Source: Lactobacillus hominis DSM 23910 = CRBIP 24.179
GTDB lineage: Bacteria > Bacillota > Bacilli > Lactobacillales > Lactobacillaceae
Direction: 5' to 3'
DNA: 64,000 nucleotides
Assembly: GCF_000296835.1 (NCBI RefSeq)
Contig: NZ_CAKE01000001.1
Span: 168,176 to 232,175, forward strand
The notes below the pieces were generated by a model, which did not search any database, was not told the DNA's origin, and saw only the letters and a list, made by a program, of their open reading frames with translations. Numbering within the stretch: the stretch's first letter is position 1; each line of letters starts with the position of its first letter. Position numbers and translations under genes: made by a program. Below, one piece after another: positions 55,827-64,000 of this stretch.

Positions 55827-57312
55827 AGAGGTTTAAGATATTCAATAAAGTATCTTTCATCTGATTAGCTTCAATTATTTGTTCTTGATAATTACCATTT
55901 TGAATTAAGTTATGTACATTGCCCTGAAAATCTTCTTTTAAATAATTATTCAATTCTTGGATAGCAGGGATTCCTTTCTGCTTAACTTCTTTTTCAGTAA
56001 GAGCATGAAAGACTGTTTCAGGGAATTTATATGGACTTGCAGTTGACACAATTATAGTTGGCGTTTTATCATGAGTGTTTTTTTGATACTGCTTAGTCAC
56101 AAATGATGCAACAGCTGTATGAGGATCTATTGTATAACGATCTTTATCATAGATACGCTTAATTTCATCTTCAACTTCTTTTTCAGAAGCAAAACCGGCC
56201 GCAAAAATCTGATCTAATTTTTCTTTTACAGTAGAATTTACTGTATATTTTCCATTGGCATTCAGGTTATTCATTAATTTGGCAAGTTCATTAGAATCTT
56301 CATCATAAAGATCAAATAAAAGTCGTTCTAAATTGCTTGAAACCAAAATATCCATCGCTGGAGAATTAGTTAAATAAAATTTACGTCGACGATCATAAGT
56401 ACCAGTTTTGAAAAAATCAGTTAGTACATTATTTTGGTCAGATGCACAAATCAGTTTATTGATTGGTAAACCTAATTTTTTAGCATAATAACCTGCTAGA
56501 ATATCCCCAAAGTTTCCGGTGGGGACGCTGAAATTTATTTTCTGCCCAGATCGGATGTTGCATTTTTTGAATAATTGAACATAGCTATAAAAGTAATAGA
56601 CAATTTGCGGAATTAATCTTCCAATATTCATTGAATTTGCTGAAGAAAACTGTAATTTGTTTAAATTTAATTTCTCAACTAATTCATGATTATTAAAAAT
56701 CTTTTTGACATTGCTTTGTGCGTCATCAAAGTTTCCTTTGATAGCAATTGCAGTTAAATTATTGCCTTTAAGAGCAAGCATTTGTCTTAATTGTACGGGA
56801 CTTACACCGCCATAAGGATAAAAAACGATAACATGAGTGTGATCTTGTCCTTTAAAGCCACTCATGGCAGCTCCGCCTGTGTCACCTGAAGTGGCCGTTA
56901 AGATGATAATATCAGAATCAACTTGCTTAATATTGATCGCTTTATTCATTAAACGAGGAAGAACTTGTAAGGCAATATCTTTAAAAGCCAAGGTAGGGCC
57001 ATGAAAGAGTTCTAAATAAAAATTATCTGCATGATTTACAATTTTGACAATTTCTTGAGTATCCCATTGCTTGTCATAGGATTGATCAACAATTCCAGCA
57101 AGTTGTTCATTTGAAAAATCGTCAAAGAAAGTAGCTAGAATCTTTTTTGCCATTTCTTGGTAGGATAGGTTTTTAAATTTATTTAAATCAAAAATAGGGT
57201 GAGGAAAAGCAACTGGAACAAAAAGACCACCTTCGGGAGATAGACCTTGGATTATCGCTGTTGGTGCATCTAGTTGATAATTTAAGTTAGCACGTGTACT
57301 ACGGTATTTCAT
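55825..57312 (-). CDS. thrC: Threonine synthase
   Basis: 495 residues, the longer ThrC type. A PLP enzyme that converts phosphohomoserine to threonine. The PLP Lys is in ELFHGPTLAFKDIALQ (about 108-123); TATSGDTGGAAMSGFKG and FSVPTGNFGDILAGYYAKKLG are phosphate- and PLP-binding loops. It is transcribed away from hom and thrB, which supply its substrate. Confidence 0.95.
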   Translation of the reverse strand: MKYRSTRANLNYQLDAPTAIIQGLSPEGGLFVPVAFPHPIFDLNKFKNLSYQEMAKKILATFFDDFSNEQLAGIVDQSYDKQWDTQEIVKIVNHADNFYLELFHGPTLAFKDIALQVLPRLMNKAINIKQVDSDIIILTATSGDTGGAAMSGFKGQDHTHVIVFYPYGGVSPVQLRQMLALKGNNLTAIAIKGNFDDAQSNVKKIFNNHELVEKLNLNKLQFSSANSMNIGRLIPQIVYYFYSYVQLFKKCNIRSGQKINFSVPTGNFGDILAGYYAKKLGLPINKLICASDQNNVLTDFFKTGTYDRRRKFYLTNSPAMDILVSSNLERLLFDLYDEDSNELAKLMNNLNANGKYTVNSTVKEKLDQIFAAGFASEKEVEDEIKRIYDKDRYTIDPHTAVASFVTKQYQKNTHDKTPTIIVSTASPYKFPETVFHALTEKEVKQKGIPAIQELNNYLKEDFQGNVHNLIQNGNYQEQIIEANQMKDTLLNILNL

Positions 57313-57323
57313 AAATTAACTCC

Positions 57324-57388
57324 TTGTATCATAGAAAATGAAATGTCTGTTCTTATCATTGTAACCTGTTAAGTGACTATGATACAAT
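57324..57388. promoter_or_regulatory. Superimposed divergent promoters of thrC and hom
   Basis: Plus strand: TTGTAA (57359-57364), 18 bases, TACAAT (57383-57388). Minus strand: TTGTAT (57387-57382), 18 bases, TACAAT (57363-57358). The two promoters occupy the same DNA in opposite directions, so each -35 overlaps the other's -10. In addition TTGTATCATAG (57324-57334) and CTATGATACAA (57377-57387) are a perfect 11-bp inverted repeat with centres 53 bases apart, about five helical turns, suggesting a looped or paired operator. Confidence 0.6.
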
Positions 57389-57422
57389 CAAAAATAAAAA
57401 AATTATTAAAGAGGCCACTTAG

Positions 57423-58649
57423 ATGAAAACTATTGAAGTTGCAATGCTTGGATTGGGAACTGTTGGATCTGGTGTACTTGATATTTTAAAACATGATCAA
57501 GAAAAAATAGGACAGATTTCAGATACTGATTTTAAAATATCCAGAATTTTAGTTAGAGATATAGCGAAGTATCAAAAAGCTTATCCTAATTTAAATTTAA
57601 CTACAAATTTTGATGAGATTATTGAAAATAAAGACCTTCAAATAGTTATTGAAGTTATGGGAGGAATCCATCCCACAAAAGAATATATATCAGAACTTTT
57701 AAAACAAGGACGTACTGTAATTACAGCCAATAAAGATTTAATGGCAAGTTATGGTCTTGAATTAATGAAACTTGCTAATAAATATTCTGGAAAGTTATTT
57801 TATGAAGCAAGTGTTGCTGGCGGTATCCCGATTTTAAGAATTCTTGATCAAAATTATGTTGGAGATCAGATTAGCCAGATTGCTGGAATTATTAATGGAA
57901 CCAGTAACTATATTCTTACTCAGATGGCCGATAACGGTTGGTCATACGGACAAGCTTTAAGTCAAGCGCAGAAATTGGGTTTTGCAGAAGCAAATCCGGC
58001 TAATGATGTTAGTGGTAAAGATGCTGCTTATAAGCTTATTATTTTAGGATGGTTGGCATTTGGTATTAATTTGTCACTTGATCAAATAAGGGTAGTAGGC
58101 ATTACTGAAGTAACCCAGGAAGATTTAACAGCAGTTGAAAAATTCGACTATACTTTAAAACTTATTGCAAAACTAGAAGCTAAAAATAATACTTATAATG
58201 CACTTGTAGTGCCAATGTTAGTATCCAACGACAATATGCTAGCTAAAACAAATAATGAGTTTAATGCTATAGAAATAAAAAGTTACGCAATTGGTAGTTC
58301 GTTTTATTATGGACCAGGGGCTGGTAAATTACCAACAGCTAACAGCGTCATCAATGATCTTGTAGCGGCAGTTAAATCCGAACCTATTTTTGATACTGCT
58401 TGGAATTGTGAGATGCCAACAGTTAAAGATATTTTTATTAGACAATATTGGTTTAAAGTTGAGAAGGCTTGTCAAAATGATGTAGCTGAAATTATGTCGC
58501 AATATCAAATTGAAGAAGCAGATATTTTTATTAGTTATGACTATGTTTATTATTTAACAGGAAATATTACTGCTACTCAAAAAGAGAAGCTATTTGCTGA
58601 ATTAAAAAAGAAAAATATTAAAGTTTATTGTATGTATGAAGTATATTGA
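57423..58649 (+). CDS. hom: Homoserine dehydrogenase
   Basis: 408 residues. It reduces aspartate semialdehyde to homoserine. VAMLGLGTVGSGVLDIL binds NAD(P); VITANKDLMASYG and ASVAGGIPILR follow; the catalytic region is INGTSNYILTQMADNG and FAEANPANDVSGKDAAYKLIIL (about 190-210) with the key Lys. A short C-terminal tail of about 70 residues resembles a reduced regulatory domain. It is followed by thrB with a near-overlap. Confidence 0.95.
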   Translation: MKTIEVAMLGLGTVGSGVLDILKHDQEKIGQISDTDFKISRILVRDIAKYQKAYPNLNLTTNFDEIIENKDLQIVIEVMGGIHPTKEYISELLKQGRTVITANKDLMASYGLELMKLANKYSGKLFYEASVAGGIPILRILDQNYVGDQISQIAGIINGTSNYILTQMADNGWSYGQALSQAQKLGFAEANPANDVSGKDAAYKLIILGWLAFGINLSLDQIRVVGITEVTQEDLTAVEKFDYTLKLIAKLEAKNNTYNALVVPMLVSNDNMLAKTNNEFNAIEIKSYAIGSSFYYGPGAGKLPTANSVINDLVAAVKSEPIFDTAWNCEMPTVKDIFIRQYWFKVEKACQNDVAEIMSQYQIEEADIFISYDYVYYLTGNITATQKEKLFAELKKKNIKVYCMYEVY

Positions 58650-58657
58650 GGCTAAAA

Positions 58658-59521
58658 ATGAAAATTTTTGTTCCAGCAACCTCAGCCAATATGGGGCCAG
58701 GATTTGATTGTTTGGGAACGGCATTGACAATGTTTTTAGAATTAGATGTTTTAGAAGAAAGCGATAAGTGGTTTGTTGATCATCAAATGGCTGAGATAAG
58801 TCATGATGAAAATAATTTAATTGTAAAAACTGCCTTAAAAATTGTTCCAACCCTAAAGTCACACTATTTAAAAGTTAAAAGTGAAATTCCTTTGAGTCGC
58901 GGTTTAGGAAGTAGTTCAACTGCAATTGTTGCAGGAATTGAATTAGCTAATCAAATAGCTAGCCTAAATTTAAACCAGCAAGATAAATGTAGAATAGCGG
59001 CAAAGATTGAAGGTCATCCAGATAATGTAATGCCAGCAATTTTGGGTGGAATGGTTGTAGCTAGTCGTGTGCAAGAGCAATATTATTATCAACAGTTGCC
59101 AGATCTTCCATTTGATTTTGTGGCGTATATTCCGAACTATGAATTAAGTACAAAGTCGTCAAGAGAGGTTTTGCCAAAAACTTTGCCATTAAAAAAAGCT
59201 ACACATGCAAGTAGTATTTTAGGGACTTTAACTGCTAGCTTAGCTTTACAAGATTATGAAACTGCTAAAAAATTAATTGAATCTGATGAATTTCACGAAC
59301 CATATCGTCAAAAATTGGTTCCCGAATTAACGCAGATTAGAGAAATTGCGCATCGCTGTGAAAGTTGGGCTACATATCTAAGTGGAGCTGGTTCAACTGT
59401 GATGACAATTATTAAGCACGAAAAGACTGAGCAATTTATTGCTAATTTAAGAGCTGCTAATTTGTTAGATAGAGTTGAAGTATTAAAGCAGAGTAATCAA
59501 GGTGTTTTTGTAAAGCAATAA
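58658..59521 (+). CDS. thrB: Homoserine kinase
   Basis: 287 residues, GHMP kinase family. It phosphorylates homoserine for ThrC. FVPATSANMGPGFDCLG opens the protein; the ATP loop is PLSRGLGSSSTAIVAGIELAN (about 80-100); YLSGAGSTVMTI lies near the C-terminus. ATG 58658 is seven bases after GAGG, which overlaps the end of hom; an earlier TTG at 58646 has no binding site. Confidence 0.95.
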   Translation: MKIFVPATSANMGPGFDCLGTALTMFLELDVLEESDKWFVDHQMAEISHDENNLIVKTALKIVPTLKSHYLKVKSEIPLSRGLGSSSTAIVAGIELANQIASLNLNQQDKCRIAAKIEGHPDNVMPAILGGMVVASRVQEQYYYQQLPDLPFDFVAYIPNYELSTKSSREVLPKTLPLKKATHASSILGTLTASLALQDYETAKKLIESDEFHEPYRQKLVPELTQIREIAHRCESWATYLSGAGSTVMTIIKHEKTEQFIANLRAANLLDRVEVLKQSNQGVFVKQ

Positions 59522-59565
59522 TAAAGCTAGAATTGATTCCGCTGAATTAAAATGGAGTACATAGC

Positions 59566-59602
59566 AAAATAAAAGGCCGCATTTTACGCGGTCTTTTATT
59601 TT
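59566..59602 (+). terminator. Terminator after hom-thrB
   Basis: AAAATAAAAGGCCGC (59566-59580) pairs with GCGGTCTTTTATTTT (59588-59602) with one wobble. Confidence 0.88.
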
Positions 59603-59630
59603 GGTTATTTATTGATTACTTTTAATCTTT

Positions 59631-59756
59631 TTAATTTCTACAGATATTTTTCCACTCATCCCTTAATATCCCATATTTCATAGAGTCGTAATATCGTACT
59701 TTTCTAATTTGAGCTTTCTTTTGAAAGCCGAGTTTTTCTGCAATGAATTGCTTATT
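59631..59756 (-). pseudogene. C-terminal remnant of a GNAT acetyltransferase
   Basis: The minus strand reads NKQFIAEKLGFQKKAQIRK, then VRYYDSMKYGILRDEWKN and a stop. AEKLGF and the final ILRDEW are the standard end of ribosomal-protein-type GNAT enzymes. Nothing upstream continues the frame to a start. Outside this, the 59522-59824 gap holds only the thrB terminator and the promoter region of the nitroreductase gene. Confidence 0.6.
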
Positions 59757-59824
59757 AAATATAAGTATAATAGAATAAATTTGTGAAAGCGATTTATTAA
59801 AAATATTCATTTAAGGAGTAGAAA

Positions 59825-60307
59825 ATGAACGCAATTTTTAAAAGAAGAGCTGTTAGAGAATATACTAGTGAAAAAATTGATGACGAAAAGATTCAAAAGC
59901 TAATTGATGCTTTTCAAGCTGCACCTTGTGCGCTGCATCAAACTGAAGTTATGGAGTTGAGCGTAATTACGGATCCAGAACTTCTTAAAAAAATTGAAGA
60001 TAATACTAACAATTCTTGTTATAATGCACCACTTATTTTTATGATCAATACTAAAAAAGATAGCCAATTTGGTGAAAGAGATGCTTCTGCAGCTGCGGAA
60101 AATGTGATGGTTGAAGCTTTTGAATTGGGGCTGGCCTCTGTTTACGTAATGGGTGGAGTAAGTGTACTGAATAAATTCCCTGAAATTCAAAAAGAATTAG
60201 GAATGGATGATGGCTATGAAACTTCTGTACTTTTACCAATTGGTTATCCTGCTGATGATGGAAAGCCTGAAGATAGATCAAATCGTTATAAAGTTGTTAG
60301 AAAATAA
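59825..60307 (+). CDS. Nitroreductase-family protein
   Basis: 160 residues, short for the family. FKRRAVREYTSEKIDDEKIQKLIDAFQAAPC at the start binds FMN phosphate; ASAAAENVMVEAFELGLASVYV near the middle and a C-terminal LPIGYPADDGKPEDRSNRYK with a conserved Arg are typical. It probably works as an NAD(P)H-dependent flavin oxidoreductase; substrate unknown. AAGGAG lies upstream of the ATG. Confidence 0.85.
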   Translation: MNAIFKRRAVREYTSEKIDDEKIQKLIDAFQAAPCALHQTEVMELSVITDPELLKKIEDNTNNSCYNAPLIFMINTKKDSQFGERDASAAAENVMVEAFELGLASVYVMGGVSVLNKFPEIQKELGMDDGYETSVLLPIGYPADDGKPEDRSNRYKVVRK

Positions 60308-60318
60308 TTGCAGATAGT

Positions 60319-60356
60319 AAAAAACATTGATCCTGATACTGGACCAATGTTTTTTA
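60319..60356. terminator. Bidirectional terminator
   Basis: AAAAAACATTG-ATCC pairs with GGACCAATGTTTTTT with one mismatch, between convergent genes. Confidence 0.8.
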
Positions 60357-61930
60357 TTTGCTCAAGTCAATAATTCTGTCAAACATTTCTTTTTCTTGTT
60401 GTGAGATTTTATGAGCAACTTCAATTACTGCAAAATTTGAATTTTTGAGTAAAACTTGATGTATCTGTAATGATAGTTCATTGTCTAAAGCGCTTGTTGC
60501 TTCATCAGCTAGCAAAATTGGACGTTTTGCCAAAATAGATCTGGCAATTTCGATTCTTTGAATTTGACCACCAGAAAGATTATTACCGTTTTGTCCCACC
60601 TGGTAATCAAGTCCCTTTTCTTTGACTAATTCTGTTAGACCAGCTAATTTAATTGCTTCATTTAAATCTTCTTCTGAATATTTTTTACCTAAGGTTAAGT
60701 TAAAATGCAGGCTGCGGTCAAACATGAATGGCTTTTGATTAATGTATCCAAAGTAATCATGCGATTTTTGCGAATTACCGGTTACATTTTGTTGGTTAAT
60801 TATAATAGAGCCACTAGTTGGTTTTAATTGACCAACTAATAGACGGAGTAAAGTTGTTTTTCCAAAGCCACTTGGCGCCATTAAAAGGACTTTTTCATTA
60901 GCATTAACAGTGAAGTTTACGTTCTTTAGGATAGTTTTATCACCAACCGTATATGTTAATTTCTCAACTGATAATTGATTAAATGATAGATTAGTAGCAT
61001 TTTCATTTTTATTATTAAAATTGATTGCTTTTTGAACTTTATCCCAAATAGGCTTAGTAGATCGAATCTGATTTAGTTGATCTAAAATCATAGTGATTGG
61101 ATTAATGAAGTCGTTGGATAGTTGCACGATCATTACTAAAGTACCAGCACCAATTTGACCATTAAACATTAAAATGGCACCTATTAAGAATGGAATAATA
61201 AAGCTGAAAATGTCAGCAAGAGTAATAATCAATGTAGAAATAGCACCTTGAGTATAATTAAGACTGCGTAATGCATTTTCCATTTGTTTGGCTTGTTTAA
61301 CTACATAAGAAATAACTGGAATCTGAACATCATAGAGCATTGCGGTTTTAGAACCATTGATGGCATCAGTGACTGCTTGCGTATAATCAGCATTTTTATT
61401 TTCCCAGACGGCAGCTTTATTTTGAATATCTTTGACAAATAGTTTCTGAATAAAGCCCGGACTAATAGTTGCGATTACAAAAATTAAAGTTAAAATCCAT
61501 GAATTAAGTAAACCCACAAAAATCGAGATTATAAAAGCGGCAGCTTCTGAAATAATCATCAATTCATTGGCAATCTTCAGTGATTCGATTTGCTTTAGAT
61601 CGTTGGTCATTAGGTTAAGACCTTCTTTTTGCGAGTCGGATTGTTGATTGACTAAGTAAGTGACTGTTTTATTTTTTAATTCAAGATTGATATCGCGAAT
61701 AATGTCATAGCGTAAATAGCGATATCCAAAGTTCAAAAACATGATCACAATTAAAATAATTGCTCCTAGTAAGGCATTTTAATTAATTGTTTTAATGAGC
61801 CACGATGATATTGCGCGCTGTTAAGCATAATCTTCGTGACATAAGCGATAACGACATTACCACAAGCACTTATGCAGGCTAAAAAGACATAAAGTGCTAG
61901 CTTATTTTTGTTAGCAAACTTTAATGACAT
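60354..61930 (-). pseudogene. ABC exporter (permease fused to ATPase), frameshifted near the N-terminus
   Basis: Begins at ATG 61930 after AAAGG: MSLKFANKNKLALYVFLACI, then HRGSLKQLIKMPY and a stop at 61766. The other frame continues at once with ALLGAIILIVIMFLNFGYRY and runs to 60354 with the rest of a full half-transporter: Walker A APSGFGKTTLLR, signature LSGGQIQRIEIARS, Walker B ILLADEATSALD. The join falls in AAAATGCC (about 61774-61780): one more A would give ATT AAA AAT GCC TTA and restore the frame. This fits an A5 to A4 deletion. If real, the protein is lost or starts at an internal GTG (61748) without the first membrane helices. Confidence 0.75.
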
Positions 61931-61950
61931 AAATATACCTTTCTAGACCC

Positions 61951-61989
61951 CATCAAAGTGACTTCATTTAAGTCGTTTCTTCTTTGATG
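61951..61989 (-). promoter_or_regulatory. Hairpin in the leader of the ABC exporter
   Basis: CATCAAAG (61951-61958) pairs with CTTTGATG (61982-61989), and inside it GACTT (61960-61964) with AAGTC (61970-61974). It lies about 20 bases upstream of the ATG. There is no T run on the coding strand, so it is not a typical terminator; an operator or mRNA structure is possible. Confidence 0.4.
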
Positions 61990-62068
61990 AAAATAATATA
62001 GCATATTTTGTTGAAAATTAAAATAGTATTAGATATTATTTTGATAAAAGAAATTGGAGGAAGTGTAT

Positions 62069-62404
62069 ATGCAAGAAAATGTAATGTCGTTTGTTAATAT
62101 TTCACCTTTATTTATTGCAATTATTATTGGTTTTGTAGTTTCATTTAATGAAAATACTTCTATAAGAGTACCGATTATTATAGTTATTATTTCAACAATT
62201 ATTAGTTTTCTTTTGCCAATTTTTAATTTAAAATCTTGGGTTACTTATCCAGTAGTTATCTCTGAAAGTGCAGTGTTTGTTTTGGTCTCAATGTTATTAA
62301 GTCAAAAGATGAAAAAATGGCTGGCCTGGATTTTGGGTTTGATTGTAGGATTTGTTTGGGCAATTGTACTGCTTATTTTACTAGGAGTGACTTTTAATAT
62401 CTAA
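62069..62404 (+). CDS. Small integral membrane protein
   Basis: 111 residues; family not recognised. About four hydrophobic helices: LFIAIIIGFVVSF, VPIIIVIISTIISFLLPIF, VISESAVFVLVSMLL and WLAWILGLIVGFVWAIVLLIL. ATG 62069 is eight bases after GGAGG (62056-62060); starting at 62054 would lie in that site. Its stop shares one base with the next ATG. Confidence 0.7.
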   Translation: MQENVMSFVNISPLFIAIIIGFVVSFNENTSIRVPIIIVIISTIISFLLPIFNLKSWVTYPVVISESAVFVLVSMLLSQKMKKWLAWILGLIVGFVWAIVLLILLGVTFNI

Positions 62405-62850
62405 TGCTTATTAGAAAGTATGAAAATTCTGATTTCGATCAATTGTGTCATGTGATGGATAGGGCACGACTGCAGGAATTAAAGACAGCTAATATGGAGC
62501 AAGTGTTTATCCAATTGAGGGATGCCCCATATTTAGGGTATTTGTTAAAATGCAAAATTTATATGGCCACTAAAGAAGAAAAAATAGTCGGATTCGTTGG
62601 GTTGCGACCACATGAATTATCGTTTTTATATGTAGATCCAACTTTTCAAAATCATGGAGTCGGGAAGAAATTAATAGAGTTTGCTTTAAAGCGATTAGAA
62701 AGACCGATAAAGCTAGAAGTTTTTACTGACAACTTGGCAGCCAAAGCATTGTATGAAAAATATGGTTTTAAAGTAGTAAAAACTGTGGTTGAAAAGTGGT
62801 CTGATGAGTATCCAGTAGAGTTTTCGCAGGATACTATGGAGATGAAATAA
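62404..62850 (+). CDS. GNAT-family N-acetyltransferase
   Basis: 148 residues. IRKYENSDFDQLCHVMDRAR opens the fold; the acetyl-CoA loop is VDPTFQNHGVGKKLIEFALKR (about 79-99); DNLAAKALYEKYGFKVVKTV is the usual end. Substrate is unknown. It overlaps the membrane protein gene by one base, so the two are coupled. Confidence 0.88.
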   Translation: MLIRKYENSDFDQLCHVMDRARLQELKTANMEQVFIQLRDAPYLGYLLKCKIYMATKEEKIVGFVGLRPHELSFLYVDPTFQNHGVGKKLIEFALKRLERPIKLEVFTDNLAAKALYEKYGFKVVKTVVEKWSDEYPVEFSQDTMEMK

Positions 62851-62852
62851 GT

Positions 62853-63662
62853 ATGGATATAGAAAAAATCAGGATGAAACTTAAAGATCCACAAGCGACA
62901 TATTCTGACGAAGAGGTAGAGTGGCTACTTGATAATATCGGAAATCCTGAAAGCAAAATTCGTGATAATTTAGTTTGCAATAGTTTTGGAAGTAGCTTTT
63001 TTGAAGAAAAATTTACTTTTGACCAAGTTAAATATTTGATTAATCAACTTCAGAAGAAGAATCTTCTATATTATCGAATTAACGAAAAGAAAGTAGCAAC
63101 GTTAACTAGATCTTTTACATGTTTATTATGGGATTTAATTATTCGGACAAATAATGATAAATATTCTCGTTATTATCAGGTTTTAAATAAGAATGAAGAG
63201 CAACAAGTATTTGAAGATTTAATCAAGTATTTGGCTAATGAACGCGATTTTACTGGTTTTTCAAAAAAATATGGTTGGGTGCATGCAATAGCACATTGCT
63301 CAGATGCATTAGCAGATAGCATACTTTGTGATAATTTTGATCAAAAAATGGTCAATGCTTTTTTATTAGCGGTTAAAGAAATGTTGAATAAAGTTGATAG
63401 ACGTTTTATTGACGGGGAAGAATATCGTTTAGCCGATGTTTTTGTAAATGGTATTAAAGAAAACAAAATTAACTCTGATAGTTTTGTTAATTGGATAAAA
63501 TCATTTGCTTTTAATCCTTATTCAGATGAATTGTTAGAATACTATCGATTTAATAATTTGAAGTCATTATTGCAGGATATATATGTAAAGTTAAATTCTA
63601 TTTCATTGCTTGGTCCTAATGTGAAGGAAGTAGTAGAGAAAAAATTTAATAGTGAATATTAA
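62853..63662 (+). CDS. DUF2785-like protein
   Basis: 269 residues, soluble and helical. The pattern KYGWVHAIAHCSDALADSIL (about 147-166), with its conserved Trp-Val-His-Ala-Ala/Ile-His core, is the mark of DUF2785 proteins, whose role is not known. N-terminal YSDEEVEWLLDNIGNPESKIRD and the repeated helical make-up suggest a HEAT-like scaffold. It starts two bases after the GNAT gene. Confidence 0.7.
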   Translation: MDIEKIRMKLKDPQATYSDEEVEWLLDNIGNPESKIRDNLVCNSFGSSFFEEKFTFDQVKYLINQLQKKNLLYYRINEKKVATLTRSFTCLLWDLIIRTNNDKYSRYYQVLNKNEEQQVFEDLIKYLANERDFTGFSKKYGWVHAIAHCSDALADSILCDNFDQKMVNAFLLAVKEMLNKVDRRFIDGEEYRLADVFVNGIKENKINSDSFVNWIKSFAFNPYSDELLEYYRFNNLKSLLQDIYVKLNSISLLGPNVKEVVEKKFNSEY

Positions 63663-63673
63663 GGTTCGAAATT

Positions 63674-63976
63674 ATGATTATTGATACTAAACAATTACAA
63701 AAAGCAGTTATTGAGAACAAGAAAAAACATAATTTTAATACTAGTGATGTTAAGTTTGAACTTCTTTTGTTGTATGGCGAGGTAAATGAACTGTTTCAAG
63801 CTTGGCTTAAAGAAGATCAAGAAAATATCAATGAAGAATTAGCAGATGTAGCCATTTTTCTATTAGGAATATCTGAAATGCTTGGTAGTGATCTTGGTGA
63901 AGATATTGTTAAGAAAATGGCGATTAATGCCAAAAGAAAATATGTGCATGGAAAGAAGATAATTAGTGATGACTAA
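63674..63976 (+). CDS. MazG-like nucleotide pyrophosphohydrolase
   Basis: 100 residues, one MazG-type helical unit: KFELLLLYGEVNELFQAW (Glu pair of the first metal helix), then INEELADVAIFLLGISEML with E-x2-D, and a basic tail. These enzymes hydrolyse NTPs to NMPs and pyrophosphate. The substrate is not predictable. It begins 12 bases after the DUF2785-like gene. Confidence 0.8.
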   Translation: MIIDTKQLQKAVIENKKKHNFNTSDVKFELLLLYGEVNELFQAWLKEDQENINEELADVAIFLLGISEMLGSDLGEDIVKKMAINAKRKYVHGKKIISDD

Positions 63977-64000
63977 AGTAGAACTTACTCGTTTTAGAAT
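63969..64000 (+). CDS. Start of a gene cut by the window end
   Basis: ATG at 63969, overlapping the previous stop, reads MTKVELTRFR and continues out of the window. The opening resembles small DUF6176-type proteins, which begin with similar VE-TRF residues, but ten codons are too few to be sure. Confidence 0.4.
   Translation, partial: MTKVELTRFR

Noticed and set aside
59783..59797. cre-like sequence before the nitroreductase gene
   Set aside because: TGAAAGCG matches the core, but two of the fixed outer positions fail, unlike the perfect site before ppsA.
61951..61989. Leader hairpin of the ABC exporter as a terminator
   Set aside because: It lacks a T run on the transcribed strand.

Overview
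The window is AT-rich Firmicute DNA, most like a host-associated Lactobacillus of the acidophilus/gasseri/johnsonii group. The evidence is the gene order frr-uppS-cdsA-rseP-proS-polC followed by rimP-nusA-ylxR-L7Ae-infB-rbfA-truB-ribF, frequent TTG/GTG starts, strong GGAGG ribosome binding sites, a CIRCE-controlled hrcA-grpE-dnaK-dnaJ operon, and a secreted nucleotidase ending in SLAP-type surface-layer repeats. No rRNA, tRNA, CRISPR array or intact insertion sequence was seen.

Layout. 1-17 kb is one nearly continuous housekeeping block: the end of UMP kinase, ribosome recycling, lipid carrier and phospholipid synthesis, intramembrane protease, ProRS, PolC, then the NusA/IF2 translation operon with its own promoter and a terminator-bearing leader. 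17.0-18.8 kb is an ABC-F antibiotic-resistance-type gene behind what looks like a ribosome-controlled attenuator with a three-codon leader ORF. 18.8-23.7 kb is the heat-shock operon behind two CIRCE operators. 23.7-31.5 kb carries a Nudix gene, lepA, class A sortase, recJ, apt, and then a ComK-like gene next to a small SigH/ComX-like sigma factor. 31.6-38.1 kb holds cardiolipin synthase, thyA-folA, and ppsA-rdgB with a perfect cre site.

38.1-48.4 kb is an accessory, partly decayed region. It contains an Abi_2/AbiF-type HEPN protein with its own promoter and a small hairpin RNA leader, broken gene pieces, a coiled-coil membrane protein, a voltage-gated K+ channel, a sugar-phosphate cluster (RpiR regulator, divergent RpiA homologue, Gfo/Idh oxidoreductase), a frameshifted YagU-like gene and a truncated Rpn-type nuclease fragment.

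48.5-64 kb contains the surface nucleotidase, an MFS exporter with a structured leader, a Fic toxin with its small partner, the aspartate-to-threonine pathway as two divergent gene pairs (aspartokinase|asd and thrC|hom-thrB), a nitroreductase, a frameshifted ABC transporter, and a short run of small genes (membrane protein, GNAT, DUF2785-like, MazG-like).

The best candidates for unusual biology are the AbiF-like protein with its terminator-shaped leader RNA, the ABC-F attenuator, the ComK/sigma-factor pair, the superimposed thrC/hom promoters, and an RdgB homologue lacking the expected catalytic aspartates.
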